Origin: an uncultured Eubacteriales bacterium
Lineage (GTDB): Bacteria; Bacillota; Clostridia; Oscillospirales; Oscillospiraceae
DNA length: 56,088 bases
Direction of reading: 5' to 3'
Assembly (NCBI GenBank): GCA_900545805.1
Contig: URAL01000006.1
Span: 1-56,088 of the forward strand
Position 1 is the first letter of the stretch, and each line of letters begins with the position of its first letter. Under the pieces are notes generated by a model. The model did no database searches. It saw only the letters and a program-made list of their open reading frames with translations, and was not told the origin of the DNA. Of this stretch, positions 1 to 8,237 are shown piece by piece. The translations under genes and the position numbers were made by a program.

Positions 1-2
1 GG

Positions 3-137
3 CCTTTCACCTATATAGACAACAAAAATCGCCGTTCATTGCGTGGACAGGAAAAAAAGCTTTTCCAGATTTATCATATCATGCGGGAGCGGCGATTTCA
101 ACCGGCCTTAGACCAAGAATCACAGCATGGGCATTGA
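3..137 (+). CDS. 3' end of an unidentified gene (partial)
   Basis: A reading frame enters from the left edge and stays open for 44 codons to a TGA at 135-137. The visible C-terminus is strongly basic (NKNRRSLRGQEKKLFQ, then MRERRF) and looks like natural protein sequence. I do not recognise the family. Two small reading frames and a terminator follow on the same strand, so it is probably the last larger gene of that unit. The basic character would suit a nucleic-acid-binding protein of a mobile element, but that is inference only. Confidence 0.45.
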   Translation, partial: PFTYIDNKNRRSLRGQEKKLFQIYHIMRERRFQPALDQESQHGH

Positions 138-203
138 AAAAGCTAATGCAGTCAACACACATCTATCGGGCATCTGGTGTTGTAGGTTATAAAAGGAATA
201 AAT

Positions 204-341
204 ATGCAGCAGACGGCAAAAGACGCTCAAGACGCCACTCCTCCGCCGCGCGGGAGAAAGCTGCGGCAAAATACTTTTTCGGAGGTGCAACTTGAGCAGG
301 CGGAAAAAGCTCACCAACAACAGCGGCATCCCGCAGCATGA
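204..341 (+). CDS. Small hypothetical protein, 45 aa
   Basis: A short frame starts with ATG at 204, preceded by AAAAGGAATAA, and ends at TGA 339-341. It encodes a polar, proline- and glutamine-rich peptide with no recognised domain. Its 3' half overlaps the start of the next small gene in another frame by 50 bases, and that gene's GGAGG site lies inside it, so translational coupling is possible. It could also be a chance frame. Confidence 0.3.
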   Translation: MQQTAKDAQDATPPPRGRKLRQNTFSEVQLEQAEKAHQQQRHPAA

Positions 342-486
342 GATCGAGAACATCGCCCGAATTCTGCTGCCGGATATCCTCGCCTACTACGAAAGCGAGG
401 AAGGTCAGCGTGAATTTGCCGAATGGAAGGCGGCACGGGACGGGGCAAAAACGGACAAGGACAGCAACGGCGAGAACGCCGCCTGA
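292..486 (+). CDS. Small hypothetical protein, 64 aa
   Basis: The start is TTG at 292, supported by GGAGG at 281-285. The protein is charged and mostly helical: a lysine/arginine-rich start (SRRKKL), a central helix around ENIARILLPDILAYYESEEG and an acidic tail. It resembles small accessory proteins of clostridial mobilisable elements in size and composition, but I cannot name a family. A strong terminator follows about 50 bases downstream, so it is the last gene of the unit entering from the left edge. Confidence 0.55.
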   Translation: MSRRKKLTNNSGIPQHEIENIARILLPDILAYYESEEGQREFAEWKAARDGAKTDKDSNGENAA

Positions 487-537
487 CGATAGATATAAGA
501 CAAATCCAAGGGATATATGCTCCTAAAACAGCATGGC

Positions 538-566
538 AAAGGGGATGGCAGACCGCCATCCCCTTT
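538..566 (+). terminator. Intrinsic terminator of the left-edge unit
   Basis: A perfect 12-bp stem (AAAGGGGATGGC / GCCATCCCCTTT) with the loop AGACC is followed by a short T run. It closes the unit of the partial gene and the two small frames. Confidence 0.8.
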
Positions 567-721
567 TGTGCGTTTGTTCAGTTTTCGCAGGGCTTGTACT
601 CCGTGACGGCGTTCAGATATGCCTCTATATCTTAGGTTTTCTCGGCCCTCTGGGCTTGGATTCGGGACGCTTTACCACGCCGTTTCTGAAATGCGTATCC
701 TCGAACTTCTCAAAGAAAACA
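567..721. other. Gene-free stretch with a possible gene fossil
   Basis: No complete gene is seen between the left-edge terminator and the tRNA-Leu terminator. The minus strand holds a short open stretch near 585-635 encoding EAYLNAVTEYKPCEN before a stop. It looks like the C-terminus of a protein but is closed by a stop just upstream, so it may be a fossil of a deleted gene. Confidence 0.3.
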
Positions 722-768
722 AATAATCCGAACCCATCTCCGATTAAGAAGATTTGGTTCGGATTATA
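722..768 (-). terminator. Terminator of tRNA-Leu
   Basis: The arms 722-734 (AATAATCCGAACC) and 756-767 (GGTTCGGATTAT) pair across a 21-base loop. On the minus strand the stem is followed by TTATTTGTTTT. It lies just beyond the 3' end of the tRNA. Confidence 0.7.
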
Positions 769-774
769 TTGTTT

Positions 775-858
775 TGGTGCGGGTAACAGGGGTCGAACCT
801 GCACGCCGTAAGCACGAGAACCTAAATCTCGCATGTCTGCCAATTCCATCATACCCGC
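775..858 (-). tRNA. tRNA-Leu (anticodon TAG)
   Basis: The minus strand folds as a class II tRNA. The acceptor stem GCGGGTA/TACCCGC closes it, the anticodon stem CGAGA/TCTCG holds the loop TTTAGGT with anticodon TAG, a long variable arm follows, and the T arm carries GGTTCGACCCC. The 3' CCA is encoded (775-777). A promoter at 881-910 and a terminator at 722-768 make it a single-gene unit. Confidence 0.95.
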
Positions 859-880
859 AAATATTCGCTTGACATTTGCA

Positions 881-910
881 ATAATAGCACACTACTTATT
901 TTTTTGTCAA
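881..910 (-). promoter_or_regulatory. Promoter of tRNA-Leu
   Basis: On the minus strand there is TTGACA (905-910), an 18-base spacer and TATTAT (881-886). The tRNA 5' end lies about 22 bases beyond the -10 box. Confidence 0.7.
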
Positions 911-927
911 TCACATAAAAATGAGTG

Positions 928-956
928 TTGACTATTGAAAATGAAGTTATTAAAAT
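928..956 (+). promoter_or_regulatory. Promoter of the DUF554-EamA operon
   Basis: TTGACT (928-933), a 17-base spacer and TAAAAT (951-956) precede the DUF554 start at 990. Confidence 0.65.
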
Positions 957-989
957 AGGCTGGTAATTCGGCAAAGAGAAGGTTATCGT

Positions 990-1700
990 ATGATTGCTGC
1001 AATAGTTAATGCTTTGGGCATACTCATCGGCGGAACGGCCGGAACGCTGCTCAGATCAAAGATAAATCACAAGCTTGTCGACTGCCTGATGACCGCGATG
1101 GGGCTGGTCGTCGTTTCGGTCGGAGTGCAGGGTATAATCGGCTCATCAAATACCATGTGCCTTGTTCTCTGCCTTGCAATCGGCGCGGTGATCGGACAGG
1201 CTCTGAAGATCGACGAGTTCATAGACGGCATGGGTGTAAGGGTAGCCAAGCTGTTTGAGGGTAAAAAGTTTGCCGAGGGTCGCTTTGCCGACGGCGTTAT
1301 AAGCGCATCGGTCATGTTCACGGTCGGAGCCATGGCCATAATGGGCTCACTCGATGCCGGACTGCGGGGGAATTACAGCGTGCTGTACACCAAGACGGTC
1401 ATCGACGCAGTTTCAGCCGCGGCAATGTCGGCGGCAATGGGCGTCGGCGTTGCTCTGTCGCTCGTTCCGGTGCTCATTTGGGAAGGAGTCCTCATTTTGC
1501 TCGCGGGCTCGCTCTCACCTTTTCTGAGCACCGAGGTCATAACTGAGATGAGCGCTGTCGGCGGCGCAATATTTATCGGAATGGGGCTTAATATGATCGG
1601 TGTTACCGACCACAAGGTCAATGTTCCGAATCTGCTCCCGGCGATAGTCCTGCCGGTCATTTATGTGCCGCTGGCCTCGTGGATAGGAGGTTTGGGCTGA
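990..1700 (+). CDS. DUF554 family membrane protein
   Basis: A 236-residue, very hydrophobic protein of the DUF554 (YdfK-like) family, whose function is unknown although its length and glycine-rich helices suggest a transport role. The N-terminus has the typical GILIGGTAGTLL segment. The middle carries FADGVISASVMFTVGAMAI and GLRGNYSVLYTKTVIDA, both characteristic of the family, and roughly six membrane helices are expected. ATG at 990 follows AGAGAAGG. The stop TGA overlaps the ATG of the next gene (TGATG), so the two are translationally coupled and probably co-transcribed from the promoter at 928-956. Confidence 0.88.
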   Translation: MIAAIVNALGILIGGTAGTLLRSKINHKLVDCLMTAMGLVVVSVGVQGIIGSSNTMCLVLCLAIGAVIGQALKIDEFIDGMGVRVAKLFEGKKFAEGRFADGVISASVMFTVGAMAIMGSLDAGLRGNYSVLYTKTVIDAVSAAAMSAAMGVGVALSLVPVLIWEGVLILLAGSLSPFLSTEVITEMSAVGGAIFIGMGLNMIGVTDHKVNVPNLLPAIVLPVIYVPLASWIGGLG

Positions 1701-2587
1701 TGAAGAACAAATATGTTGTAAGCGTTATCCTCGCAGGATCACTGTGGGGCTTCATGGGCTTTTTCCGCCGCACGCTCGATGTGATGGGCGTATCCGCGAT
1801 AGGCTGCATCGCGGTAAGATGCAGCTTTGCCGCTGTGCTTTTCGGTGTCGTTCTTCTCGTAAGCGACCGCAGTGCGTTTAAAATACACCTGAAGGATGTG
1901 TGGATATTCATCGGCAGCGGGATAGTTTCGCTGCTCATCTTCGGCGTGTGCTATTTTAAAGCCATGGATTATATGAGCCTTTCGGCGGCCGCGATACTGC
2001 TGTATACTGCGCCGTGCTTTGTTATACTTTTCTCGGCGCTGCTGTTTAAGGAAAAGCTCACGGCTCAAAAGCTCATTGCAATGGTTCTGGCATTTGCCGG
2101 CTGCTGCCTTGTCTCCGGCATTGGCGGAGGCGGCGCAAGGATAACGCCCGTCGGTCTGGCGCTCGGTCTCACCGCCGGAGTGTGCTACGCGCTCTACAGC
2201 ATTTTCAGCCGCTTTGCTCTAAACCGCGGATACTCAAGCCTGACCATAAACTTTTACTCCTGCCTGCTTGCCGCAGTCGGAGCTACGATGATCGGCGGAA
2301 CGGAGTATCTCGATATCATAACGCAGACGGTGCCGAACTTCGGCTTTGCCTTTGCTACCGGTCTTGTGACGTGCTTTATGCCGTATCTGCTGTATACACG
2401 CGGCCTTGAGGGGCTTGAAAACGGCAAGGCATCCATAATGGCCTCGGTCGAGCCGGTCGTTGCAACGGTAGTGGGAATTGCGGTCTACAATGAAGCGCTC
2501 ACACCGATGAGCGCGGTGGGAATTATCCTTGTGCTGTCTGCAATTGTACTTCTGAATATCAGGCTCAGGAAAAAACATTATAATTGA
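1700..2587 (+). CDS. EamA/DMT-family transporter
   Basis: A drug/metabolite-transporter superfamily permease of 295 residues with two EamA repeats, about ten membrane helices in all. The first repeat runs from GSLWGFMGFFRR to about residue 140 and the second begins near GLALGLTAGVCYALYSIFSR. The end of the second repeat has SVEPVVATVVG followed by the usual EALTPMSAVGIILVLSAIVL. A GTG further upstream (1679) is also open, but ATG at 1700 has AGGAGG at 1686-1691 and overlaps the previous stop by one base. The substrate cannot be read from sequence. A strong bidirectional terminator follows. Confidence 0.9.
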   Translation: MKNKYVVSVILAGSLWGFMGFFRRTLDVMGVSAIGCIAVRCSFAAVLFGVVLLVSDRSAFKIHLKDVWIFIGSGIVSLLIFGVCYFKAMDYMSLSAAAILLYTAPCFVILFSALLFKEKLTAQKLIAMVLAFAGCCLVSGIGGGGARITPVGLALGLTAGVCYALYSIFSRFALNRGYSSLTINFYSCLLAAVGATMIGGTEYLDIITQTVPNFGFAFATGLVTCFMPYLLYTRGLEGLENGKASIMASVEPVVATVVGIAVYNEALTPMSAVGIILVLSAIVLLNIRLRKKHYN

Positions 2588-2617
2588 AAAAGTCCGGCCT
2601 TTGAACGTAGTATTTTC

Positions 2618-2679
2618 ACAGCCTGTCAAAGGAGCCGCCGTTTTCAGCTTGCGAAAACAGCGGCTCCTTGACAGGCTGT
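2618..2679. terminator. Bidirectional terminator
   Basis: A 27-bp nearly perfect stem (2618-2645 with 2653-2679, core GGAGCCGC/GCGGCTCC) separates the convergent EamA and AI-2E-family genes. The downstream flank on the plus strand is TATTTTTATT. Confidence 0.85.
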
Positions 2680-2684
2680 TATTT

Positions 2685-3818
2685 TTATTCCGACCGTTCC
2701 GCAAGCGGCCGGCCGTTTACTGCATTTCGCGCAACAACATACAGCACAGAGCACAGCGGAACGCTTATGAGCATGCCCACAACGCCCATGGCGTTGCCGC
2801 CGATCGTTACGGCGACGAGAACCCATATGCCCGGAAGCCCGACGGATTTGCCGACGACCTTGGGATAGATGAGGTTGCCCTCAAACTGCTGAAGGACGAT
2901 GATAAACACTACGAACCACACGGCCTGAATAGGCTTTACCAGCAGTATAAGGAATGCACCGATCGCGGTTCCGATAAATGCGCCGAACACGGGGATGAGC
3001 GCCGTGAAGCCGACAAGCACGGATATCGCCGGAGCGTAGGGCATACGGAAGATCGACATGCCTATAAAGCACAGGACACCAATTATCACCGCCTCCGTGA
3101 GCTGACCGGTTATGAAATTTGTAAACGTGCGGTTTATAAGGTCGAGCATATCGAGAAGCTTCTGCATTTTCTCGGGCTTCATCAGCCTTGACATGACCTT
3201 CTTCGACTGGCGCTTGAGCGTTTCCTTCTGCGCGAGGACGTAAATGGAAAAAGCGAGAGCAAGCACGAAATTAATAACTGCCGTGACAATTGACGTCGTT
3301 GCCGACAGTGTCGTGTTCAGTACCGCAGTACCGCCGTCCTTCAGGAAGTCTATTAGCTTATCGGGATTAAAGTTAAACTGCGGCAGGTCAACACCATATT
3401 TGACCAGGCGCTCGGACAGTGCCTCCCACCAGCTTTCGATCTCGGTGACATAGGACGGGATCATGCTGACAAGTGAGGATACCGATTCGCTCAGCTCGGG
3501 GATAATGAGGAATACGACCGCGAGTATTATGCCGATTATGAGCAATATGCTTAGCAGCAGGCATATCGGCCGCTTGAGCTTTTCGACCCACTTACCCTTG
3601 AACCTGCTGAGGAGCTTCATCCACATCCGCTCTATAGGGCGCATGATGACATTGACGACATATGCTATGCACAGGCCGATAACAAACGGCGAAATGAGCG
3701 CATACAGCTCGCCGATGTACTTAAACAGCAGCTTGTGGTTATACACCGCCCATATCAAAATAACAGTGAAGGCTATTATAAGCAGTATTCGTTTTACGGT
3801 TTTTTTGCTGATATCCAA
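2685..3818 (-). CDS. AI-2E family transporter (UPF0118)
   Basis: A 377-residue polytopic membrane protein of the AI-2E transporter family (PF01594), whose members include autoinducer-2 exporters, ion antiporters and many uncharacterised permeases. The usual layout is visible: two or three N-terminal helices, a long extracytoplasmic amphipathic section (about residues 110-200, SESVSSLVSMIPSY), and a C-terminal block with the motif QQFEGNLIYPKVVGKSVGLP and GVVGMLISVPL. The start is ATG at 3818 behind GGGGAGAG. It lies 15 bases after glutamine synthetase on the same strand and is probably read through from it. The substrate is unknown. Confidence 0.9.
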   Translation of the reverse strand: MDISKKTVKRILLIIAFTVILIWAVYNHKLLFKYIGELYALISPFVIGLCIAYVVNVIMRPIERMWMKLLSRFKGKWVEKLKRPICLLLSILLIIGIILAVVFLIIPELSESVSSLVSMIPSYVTEIESWWEALSERLVKYGVDLPQFNFNPDKLIDFLKDGGTAVLNTTLSATTSIVTAVINFVLALAFSIYVLAQKETLKRQSKKVMSRLMKPEKMQKLLDMLDLINRTFTNFITGQLTEAVIIGVLCFIGMSIFRMPYAPAISVLVGFTALIPVFGAFIGTAIGAFLILLVKPIQAVWFVVFIIVLQQFEGNLIYPKVVGKSVGLPGIWVLVAVTIGGNAMGVVGMLISVPLCSVLYVVARNAVNGRPLAERSE

Positions 3819-3833
3819 AGCTCTCTCCCCTTT

Positions 3834-5921
3834 TCACTGCACGCTGAACAGAATGTCGCCGTAGGTAGGATACGGCCAAAACTGCTTGGCGGTGTTCTGC
3901 TCAAGCCCGTCAACGCTTCGTCTGAGCGCTTCCTGAGCAGGGAGCACCTTATCACGGAACACCGACGCTCTCGTATAGTTTTCTGAATACTCATCAGCGC
4001 TCTCTGCGGCTGCGGCAAGAGCCTTCACGTTCGTTACCGTTTCGCTCATAAGCTCGCTTACCTTTGCCGCCTGCTCCTTTTCAAAGCTGTTGTCTATCCC
4101 GAGCTGCGCCTTGGAAAGCGCCGTGTCCGAAAGCTTCTTTGAGTAAGCGCTGGCTGCCGGCAGTATATCCTGCCAAACCATCTCCTGCATGGTCTGCGCT
4201 TCGATGCGGATGACCTTGCAGTAGTTATCAAGCTTCATCTTATATCGTGCGGCAAGCTCGATCTCGGAATACACTCTGTGGCGTGCGAAGAGGTCAACAT
4301 TCTTTATATCGAGATAGTATGGCACACAGTCTACCGTCGTACGGAAATTTTTAAGTCCGCGAGAGGCAGCTTGGCTTATCCATTCATCGCCGTAACCGTT
4401 GCCGTTGAATATAATACGCTTGTGCTTTTTTATAACGCTGCGTATGAGCTCGTGCAGGCTGGTTTCAAAATTATCGGCATTTTCGAGAATGTCGGCATAT
4501 TTACGCAGCGACTCTGCCACGGCGGTGTTGAGCACCACGTTTGCGCCGGAGATTGACATCGATGAGCCGAGCATGCGGAACTCAAATTTATTGCCAGTGA
4601 AGGCAAATGGCGAGGTGCGGTTTCTGTCTGTAGCGTCGCGCGCAAACTTCGGCAGAACGTGAACGCCGACCTTGATCTGCTCCTTCTCCTTGCCGCCGTA
4701 GGGCGTATCGTTTTCGATAGCCTCAAGTATCTCCTCAAGCTCCTCGCCGAGGAACACGGAAATGATCGCCGGAGGCGCTTCGGCGGCGCCGAGGCGATGG
4801 TCGTTGGCAGCACTTGCAACGGATATGCGCAGCATATCCTGATAATCGTCAACCGCCTGCAAAACGGCGCACAGCAGCAGAAGAAACTGCGCGTTCTCAT
4901 ACGGAGTTTCGCCCGGCTCAAGAAGATTTAATCCCGTGTCGGTCGTCATCGACCAGTTATTGTGCTTGCCGGAGCCGTTAACGCCGGCAAAGGGCTTTTC
5001 ATGCAGCAGGCACACCATATCATACTTACGCGCAAGCTTCTGCATGAGCTCCATGGTTATCTGATTGTGATCTGCGGCAATATTTGTCGTTGTATATATC
5101 GGCGCAAGCTCGTGCTGAGCGGGAGCGACCTCGTTATGCTCGGTCTTCGCCAGAACACCGAGCTTCCAGAGCTCCTCGTCGAGCTCCTCCATGAACGCCG
5201 CGACGCGCGGCTTTATCGTTCCGTAATAGTGGTCGTCAAGCTCCTGGCCCTTGGGCGGCTGTGCTCCGAAAAGCGTTCTGCCGGTGTACATTATATCCTT
5301 GCGCTTTTCATAGATGCTTTTATCTATTAGAAAATACTCCTGCTCCGGACCAACGGTGGTCTTCACCGCGGTGACGTCTGTATTGCCAAACAGTCTCAAA
5401 ATGCGAAGCCCCTGACGGTTTAACGCCTCCATTGAGCGCAGCAGCGGTGTCTTCTTATCCAGCGCCTCGCCGCCGTAGGAGCAGAACGCCGTCGGTATGC
5501 ACAGAACATTATCCTTAATAAACGCGTAGGATGTCGGATCCCAGGTCGTATAGCCGCGTGCTTCAAATGTTGCACGCAGGCCGCCCGTGGGGAAGCTCGA
5601 TGCGTCCGGCTCTCCCTGAATGAGCTCCTTGCCGGAAAACTCCATGATTATTCTGCCGTTATCGCTTGGCGCAATGAAGCTGTCGTGCTTTTCGGCGGTT
5701 ATGCCTGTCATAGGCTGGAACCAGTGAGTAAAGTGCGTCGCGCCCTTCTCAAGCGCCCAGTCCTTCATGGCGTTGGCCACGACCTCGGCTGTCTCGCCGT
5801 CGAGCCGCTCGCCGAGCTTTATGGAGCGCTGCACCTGCTTATATGCCTGCTTCGGGAGCCGCGCCTGCATGACGCAGTCGTTAAACACCATCGAGCCAAA
5901 CATTTCTATAACATTTTTCAT
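3834..5921 (-). CDS. glnN: Type III glutamine synthetase
   Basis: Catalyses ATP-dependent formation of glutamine from glutamate and ammonia. At 695 residues it has the size of the GSIII class, not the roughly 450-residue GSI. Recognisable segments in order are GEPDASSFPTGGLRATFEAR, YTTWDPTSYAFI, VGPEQEYFLID, HNEVAPAQHELAPIY and NGSGKHNNWSM, the last holding catalytic-site residues. The frame is open to 6080, but ATG at 5921 matches the family N-terminus (MKNVIEMFGSMVFND) and follows AAAGGCGG. A promoter lies at 5973-6002. The AI-2E-family gene follows in the same direction. No GlnR-type operator was identified. Confidence 0.95.
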   Translation of the reverse strand: MKNVIEMFGSMVFNDCVMQARLPKQAYKQVQRSIKLGERLDGETAEVVANAMKDWALEKGATHFTHWFQPMTGITAEKHDSFIAPSDNGRIIMEFSGKELIQGEPDASSFPTGGLRATFEARGYTTWDPTSYAFIKDNVLCIPTAFCSYGGEALDKKTPLLRSMEALNRQGLRILRLFGNTDVTAVKTTVGPEQEYFLIDKSIYEKRKDIMYTGRTLFGAQPPKGQELDDHYYGTIKPRVAAFMEELDEELWKLGVLAKTEHNEVAPAQHELAPIYTTTNIAADHNQITMELMQKLARKYDMVCLLHEKPFAGVNGSGKHNNWSMTTDTGLNLLEPGETPYENAQFLLLLCAVLQAVDDYQDMLRISVASAANDHRLGAAEAPPAIISVFLGEELEEILEAIENDTPYGGKEKEQIKVGVHVLPKFARDATDRNRTSPFAFTGNKFEFRMLGSSMSISGANVVLNTAVAESLRKYADILENADNFETSLHELIRSVIKKHKRIIFNGNGYGDEWISQAASRGLKNFRTTVDCVPYYLDIKNVDLFARHRVYSEIELAARYKMKLDNYCKVIRIEAQTMQEMVWQDILPAASAYSKKLSDTALSKAQLGIDNSFEKEQAAKVSELMSETVTNVKALAAAAESADEYSENYTRASVFRDKVLPAQEALRRSVDGLEQNTAKQFWPYPTYGDILFSVQ

Positions 5922-5972
5922 AAGCAGAGCCGCCTTTCGTGCTGCGGCGCTCAAAAGCGCCCTAATATGTGA

Positions 5973-6002
5973 ATTATATTCTAATCCTTGTATATTTGTC
6001 AA
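5973..6002 (-). promoter_or_regulatory. Promoter of the glutamine synthetase operon
   Basis: On the minus strand TTGACA (5997-6002), an 18-base spacer and TATAAT (5973-5978). It sits back to back with the promoter of the divergent gene, about 28 bases apart. Confidence 0.75.
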
Positions 6003-6030
6003 CGTCAACAGACAAAACCTCTTATAATCG

Positions 6031-6059
6031 TTGACAAATGTGTGACGGACGTGTATACT
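6031..6059 (+). promoter_or_regulatory. Promoter of the LPG-synthase-like/psd operon
   Basis: TTGACA (6031-6036), a 17-base spacer and TATACT (6054-6059), close to full consensus, 36 bases before the start codon. Confidence 0.8.
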
Positions 6060-6094
6060 AACTGTGTTAATAAAAACCACACAGTTAAGGGCAT

Positions 6095-7135
6095 ATGAAA
6101 AACAAACTGAAAAATAATTTGCTGTGGATATTGCTTTTGGTCACAATATCCGCAATAACGATAAAGATAATCACGTCATGCTCAAAAGGCTTTTCGTGGG
6201 GGCGATTTCTTTGCTTTCTGAAGAATTCTGATACCCTGTGGATGATCCTTGCCGCCGTGTGCGCATTCGGCTTTATTTACTTTGAGGGACTCGGTCTGCA
6301 ATGCACCTGCCGCTTTTTCGGACACGGCTTTTCCGCCGGAAAGAGCATAATTTTTTCCGCGTCGGACATTTTCTTTTCAGCGATAACCCCCTCGGCCACC
6401 GGCGGCCAGCCGGCCGCGCTCATTCTGATGATGAAAAGCGGAATTCCGGCGGCGGTGTCGGCTATCGCACTGCTTTTGAATCTTGTGATGTATACTGTGG
6501 CGATACTGCTCATAAGCGCGGTATGCTGCCTTGTTCATCCCGGCATACTGCTTCGCATGAGTCTCGCTCCAAAGCTGTTTATAGCCTTCGGCGTCATCGT
6601 TCAATTGGCGTTCATCGCGCTGTTTTTAATGTGTATCTTTAACGACAGGCTCATACTCAGTGTCTGCCGCTGGGGACTGAAGCTTATGTGCAGGCTGCAC
6701 ATTTATAAGGACTACGATGTACAGTACGAAAAGCTGCTTGCGATGATAAAGCAGTATAAGAAATGCGGCGAGCTTTTACGGCGCGAAACAGGGCTTCTTA
6801 TAAAGATCTTTCTGTGCAATCTGGCACAGAGGCTGTCGGTGATCCTGGTCTCGGTCTGCGTGTTTCTCGCGGTCGGCGGAAAGGCCGGCGACGCGTTCAA
6901 GGCCTTCTCGGTTCAGGCGTTTGCGGTTTTGGGCTCGAACGCCGTGCCGGTTCCCGGAGCTGTCGGCGTTGCTGATTATATCCTGCTCAGCGGCTTTAAG
7001 CAGCTCGTGCGCGACCCCGTGAGCATTGAGCTTTTAAGCCGCGGAGTGAGCTTTTATGCAACCATTCTGTTGTGCGGCATACTGCTGCTGTGCGTACTAA
7101 TCAAAATGAAAACGGTGAAAAGACATGACCTCTAA
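6095..7135 (+). CDS. Lysylphosphatidylglycerol synthase-like membrane protein
   Basis: A 346-residue polytopic protein of the UPF0104 family (PF03706), equivalent to the transmembrane flippase part of MprF without the aminoacyl-transferase domain. Family signatures are FSAITPSATGGQPAALILM around residues 95-112 and LGSNAVPVPGAVGVADYILL near residue 290; about eight helices are expected. ATG at 6095 follows AAGGG. The last codons overlap the start of phosphatidylserine decarboxylase by 11 bases, and that pairing supports a role in membrane lipid handling. Lacking the catalytic domain, it more likely moves a lipid than modifies it. Confidence 0.88.
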   Translation: MKNKLKNNLLWILLLVTISAITIKIITSCSKGFSWGRFLCFLKNSDTLWMILAAVCAFGFIYFEGLGLQCTCRFFGHGFSAGKSIIFSASDIFFSAITPSATGGQPAALILMMKSGIPAAVSAIALLLNLVMYTVAILLISAVCCLVHPGILLRMSLAPKLFIAFGVIVQLAFIALFLMCIFNDRLILSVCRWGLKLMCRLHIYKDYDVQYEKLLAMIKQYKKCGELLRRETGLLIKIFLCNLAQRLSVILVSVCVFLAVGGKAGDAFKAFSVQAFAVLGSNAVPVPGAVGVADYILLSGFKQLVRDPVSIELLSRGVSFYATILLCGILLLCVLIKMKTVKRHDL

Positions 7136-7964
7136 GAAAATGACGTTCGGCCTTACCTGCTGCTATTTTAAGCACCTCGGCTGGCCGGCGCGCCGCATTA
7201 TGACAAATCCGGTTCTCACCGCCGTAGTCGGCGCATATATGGATACAAGGCTGTCGGCACGGCGTATTGACGGCTTTATCCGCGCAAATGCCCTGGACAT
7301 GAGCGACTATGTTAAGCAGGATTACCGCTGCTTCAACGACTTTTTCACCCGTCAGGTGAAGGACGGCGCACGCCCGGTGAACATGGAGTCCGATGCGCTC
7401 ATCTCCCCCTGCGACGGCTATCTGTCGGCGTATAAAATAAGCAATGACTCGGAATTTGCGATAAAAAACAGCTGGTACAACGTTGATGATCTCGTCGGCG
7501 GCGCGGACATTGCCGGCGAGTACATGAACGGTACATGCCTTGTGCTGCGCCTCGGCGTTGAGAACTACCACCGCTACTGCTACATTGACGACGGCTTCAA
7601 AAGCCGCAACCGGCACATTCGGGGGCACTATCACCCCGTGCAGCCTGTCGTCGTGCGTAAAAGGCCGGTGTTCATGCAGAACACTCGCGAATACTGCGTC
7701 CTGTACACCGAAAATTTCGGCCCCGTCGTTCAGATCGAGGTCGGTGCGTGCCTCGTCGGAAAGATAGAAAACTACCGTCAGGCAGGCGTAATTCACCGCG
7801 GCGAGGAAAAGGGGCTGTTCCGCTTCGGCGGCTCAACGATAGTCCTGCTGTTTAAGGAAGGTGTGCTTGATCTGCCGCAGGAGCTTTTATCCGACACTCT
7901 GCGCGGCAAAGAACGCCCCGTGCGCTTCGGCAGTGAGATATGCAAAAAAGCTCAGATCAAATGA
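7125..7964 (+). CDS. psd: Phosphatidylserine decarboxylase proenzyme
   Basis: Converts phosphatidylserine to phosphatidylethanolamine at the membrane using a pyruvoyl group made by self-cleavage. In its 279 residues the catalytic triad of the family is visible: Asp97 in SPCDG, His149 in ENYHRYCY and Ser237 in FRFGGST, where cleavage between Gly236 and Ser237 would give the beta and alpha chains. The start codon lies inside the end of the upstream membrane-protein gene, so the two are coupled. A terminator straddles the stop codon. No phosphatidylserine synthase gene is in the window. Confidence 0.94.
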   Translation: MTSKKMTFGLTCCYFKHLGWPARRIMTNPVLTAVVGAYMDTRLSARRIDGFIRANALDMSDYVKQDYRCFNDFFTRQVKDGARPVNMESDALISPCDGYLSAYKISNDSEFAIKNSWYNVDDLVGGADIAGEYMNGTCLVLRLGVENYHRYCYIDDGFKSRNRHIRGHYHPVQPVVVRKRPVFMQNTREYCVLYTENFGPVVQIEVGACLVGKIENYRQAGVIHRGEEKGLFRFGGSTIVLLFKEGVLDLPQELLSDTLRGKERPVRFGSEICKKAQIK

Positions 7965-7975
7965 CCTGAGCTTTT
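7946..7975 (+). terminator. Terminator after psd
   Basis: The stem AAGCTCAG/CTGAGCTT with a ten-base loop containing the psd stop codon, followed by TTTTAAT. Confidence 0.65.
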
Positions 7976-8134
7976 AATCATCCTCCACATATATTGTTGT
8001 TCAACAGGCCGCTGTTTCGTCGGAAAACGACAGAGGTGTAATTGTATAATCGGTACGGCAGCACAAATTTTGCACAATAATTATCTTATGTAACTGGTTA
8101 TTTTGCTGTTTTTAAACTTTTTGTATGAATAGCA

Positions 8135-8163
8135 TTGCAAGTGCTGTAATAAATCTGTATAAT
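8135..8163 (+). promoter_or_regulatory. Promoter of the first SLH gene
   Basis: TTGCAA (8135-8140), a 17-base spacer and TATAAT (8158-8163), giving a leader of about 70 bases. The preceding stretch from 7976 is AT-rich and holds no gene. Confidence 0.65.
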
Positions 8164-8237
8164 AATTGTTGACATATTGACACCGTAAATATTTTATTGG
8201 CCATTTATTTTATGTCAATGGAGCAAGGAGGAATATT

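Noticed and set aside
533..811. Open frame running into the tRNA-Leu gene and ending GNRGRTCTP
   Set aside because: This ending is the well-known artefact of translating the antisense of a tRNA 3' end; the frame also crosses two terminators.
2601..3191. A 196-codon plus-strand frame inside the AI-2E-family gene
   Set aside because: Antisense shadow starting within the terminator; no ribosome site or domain.
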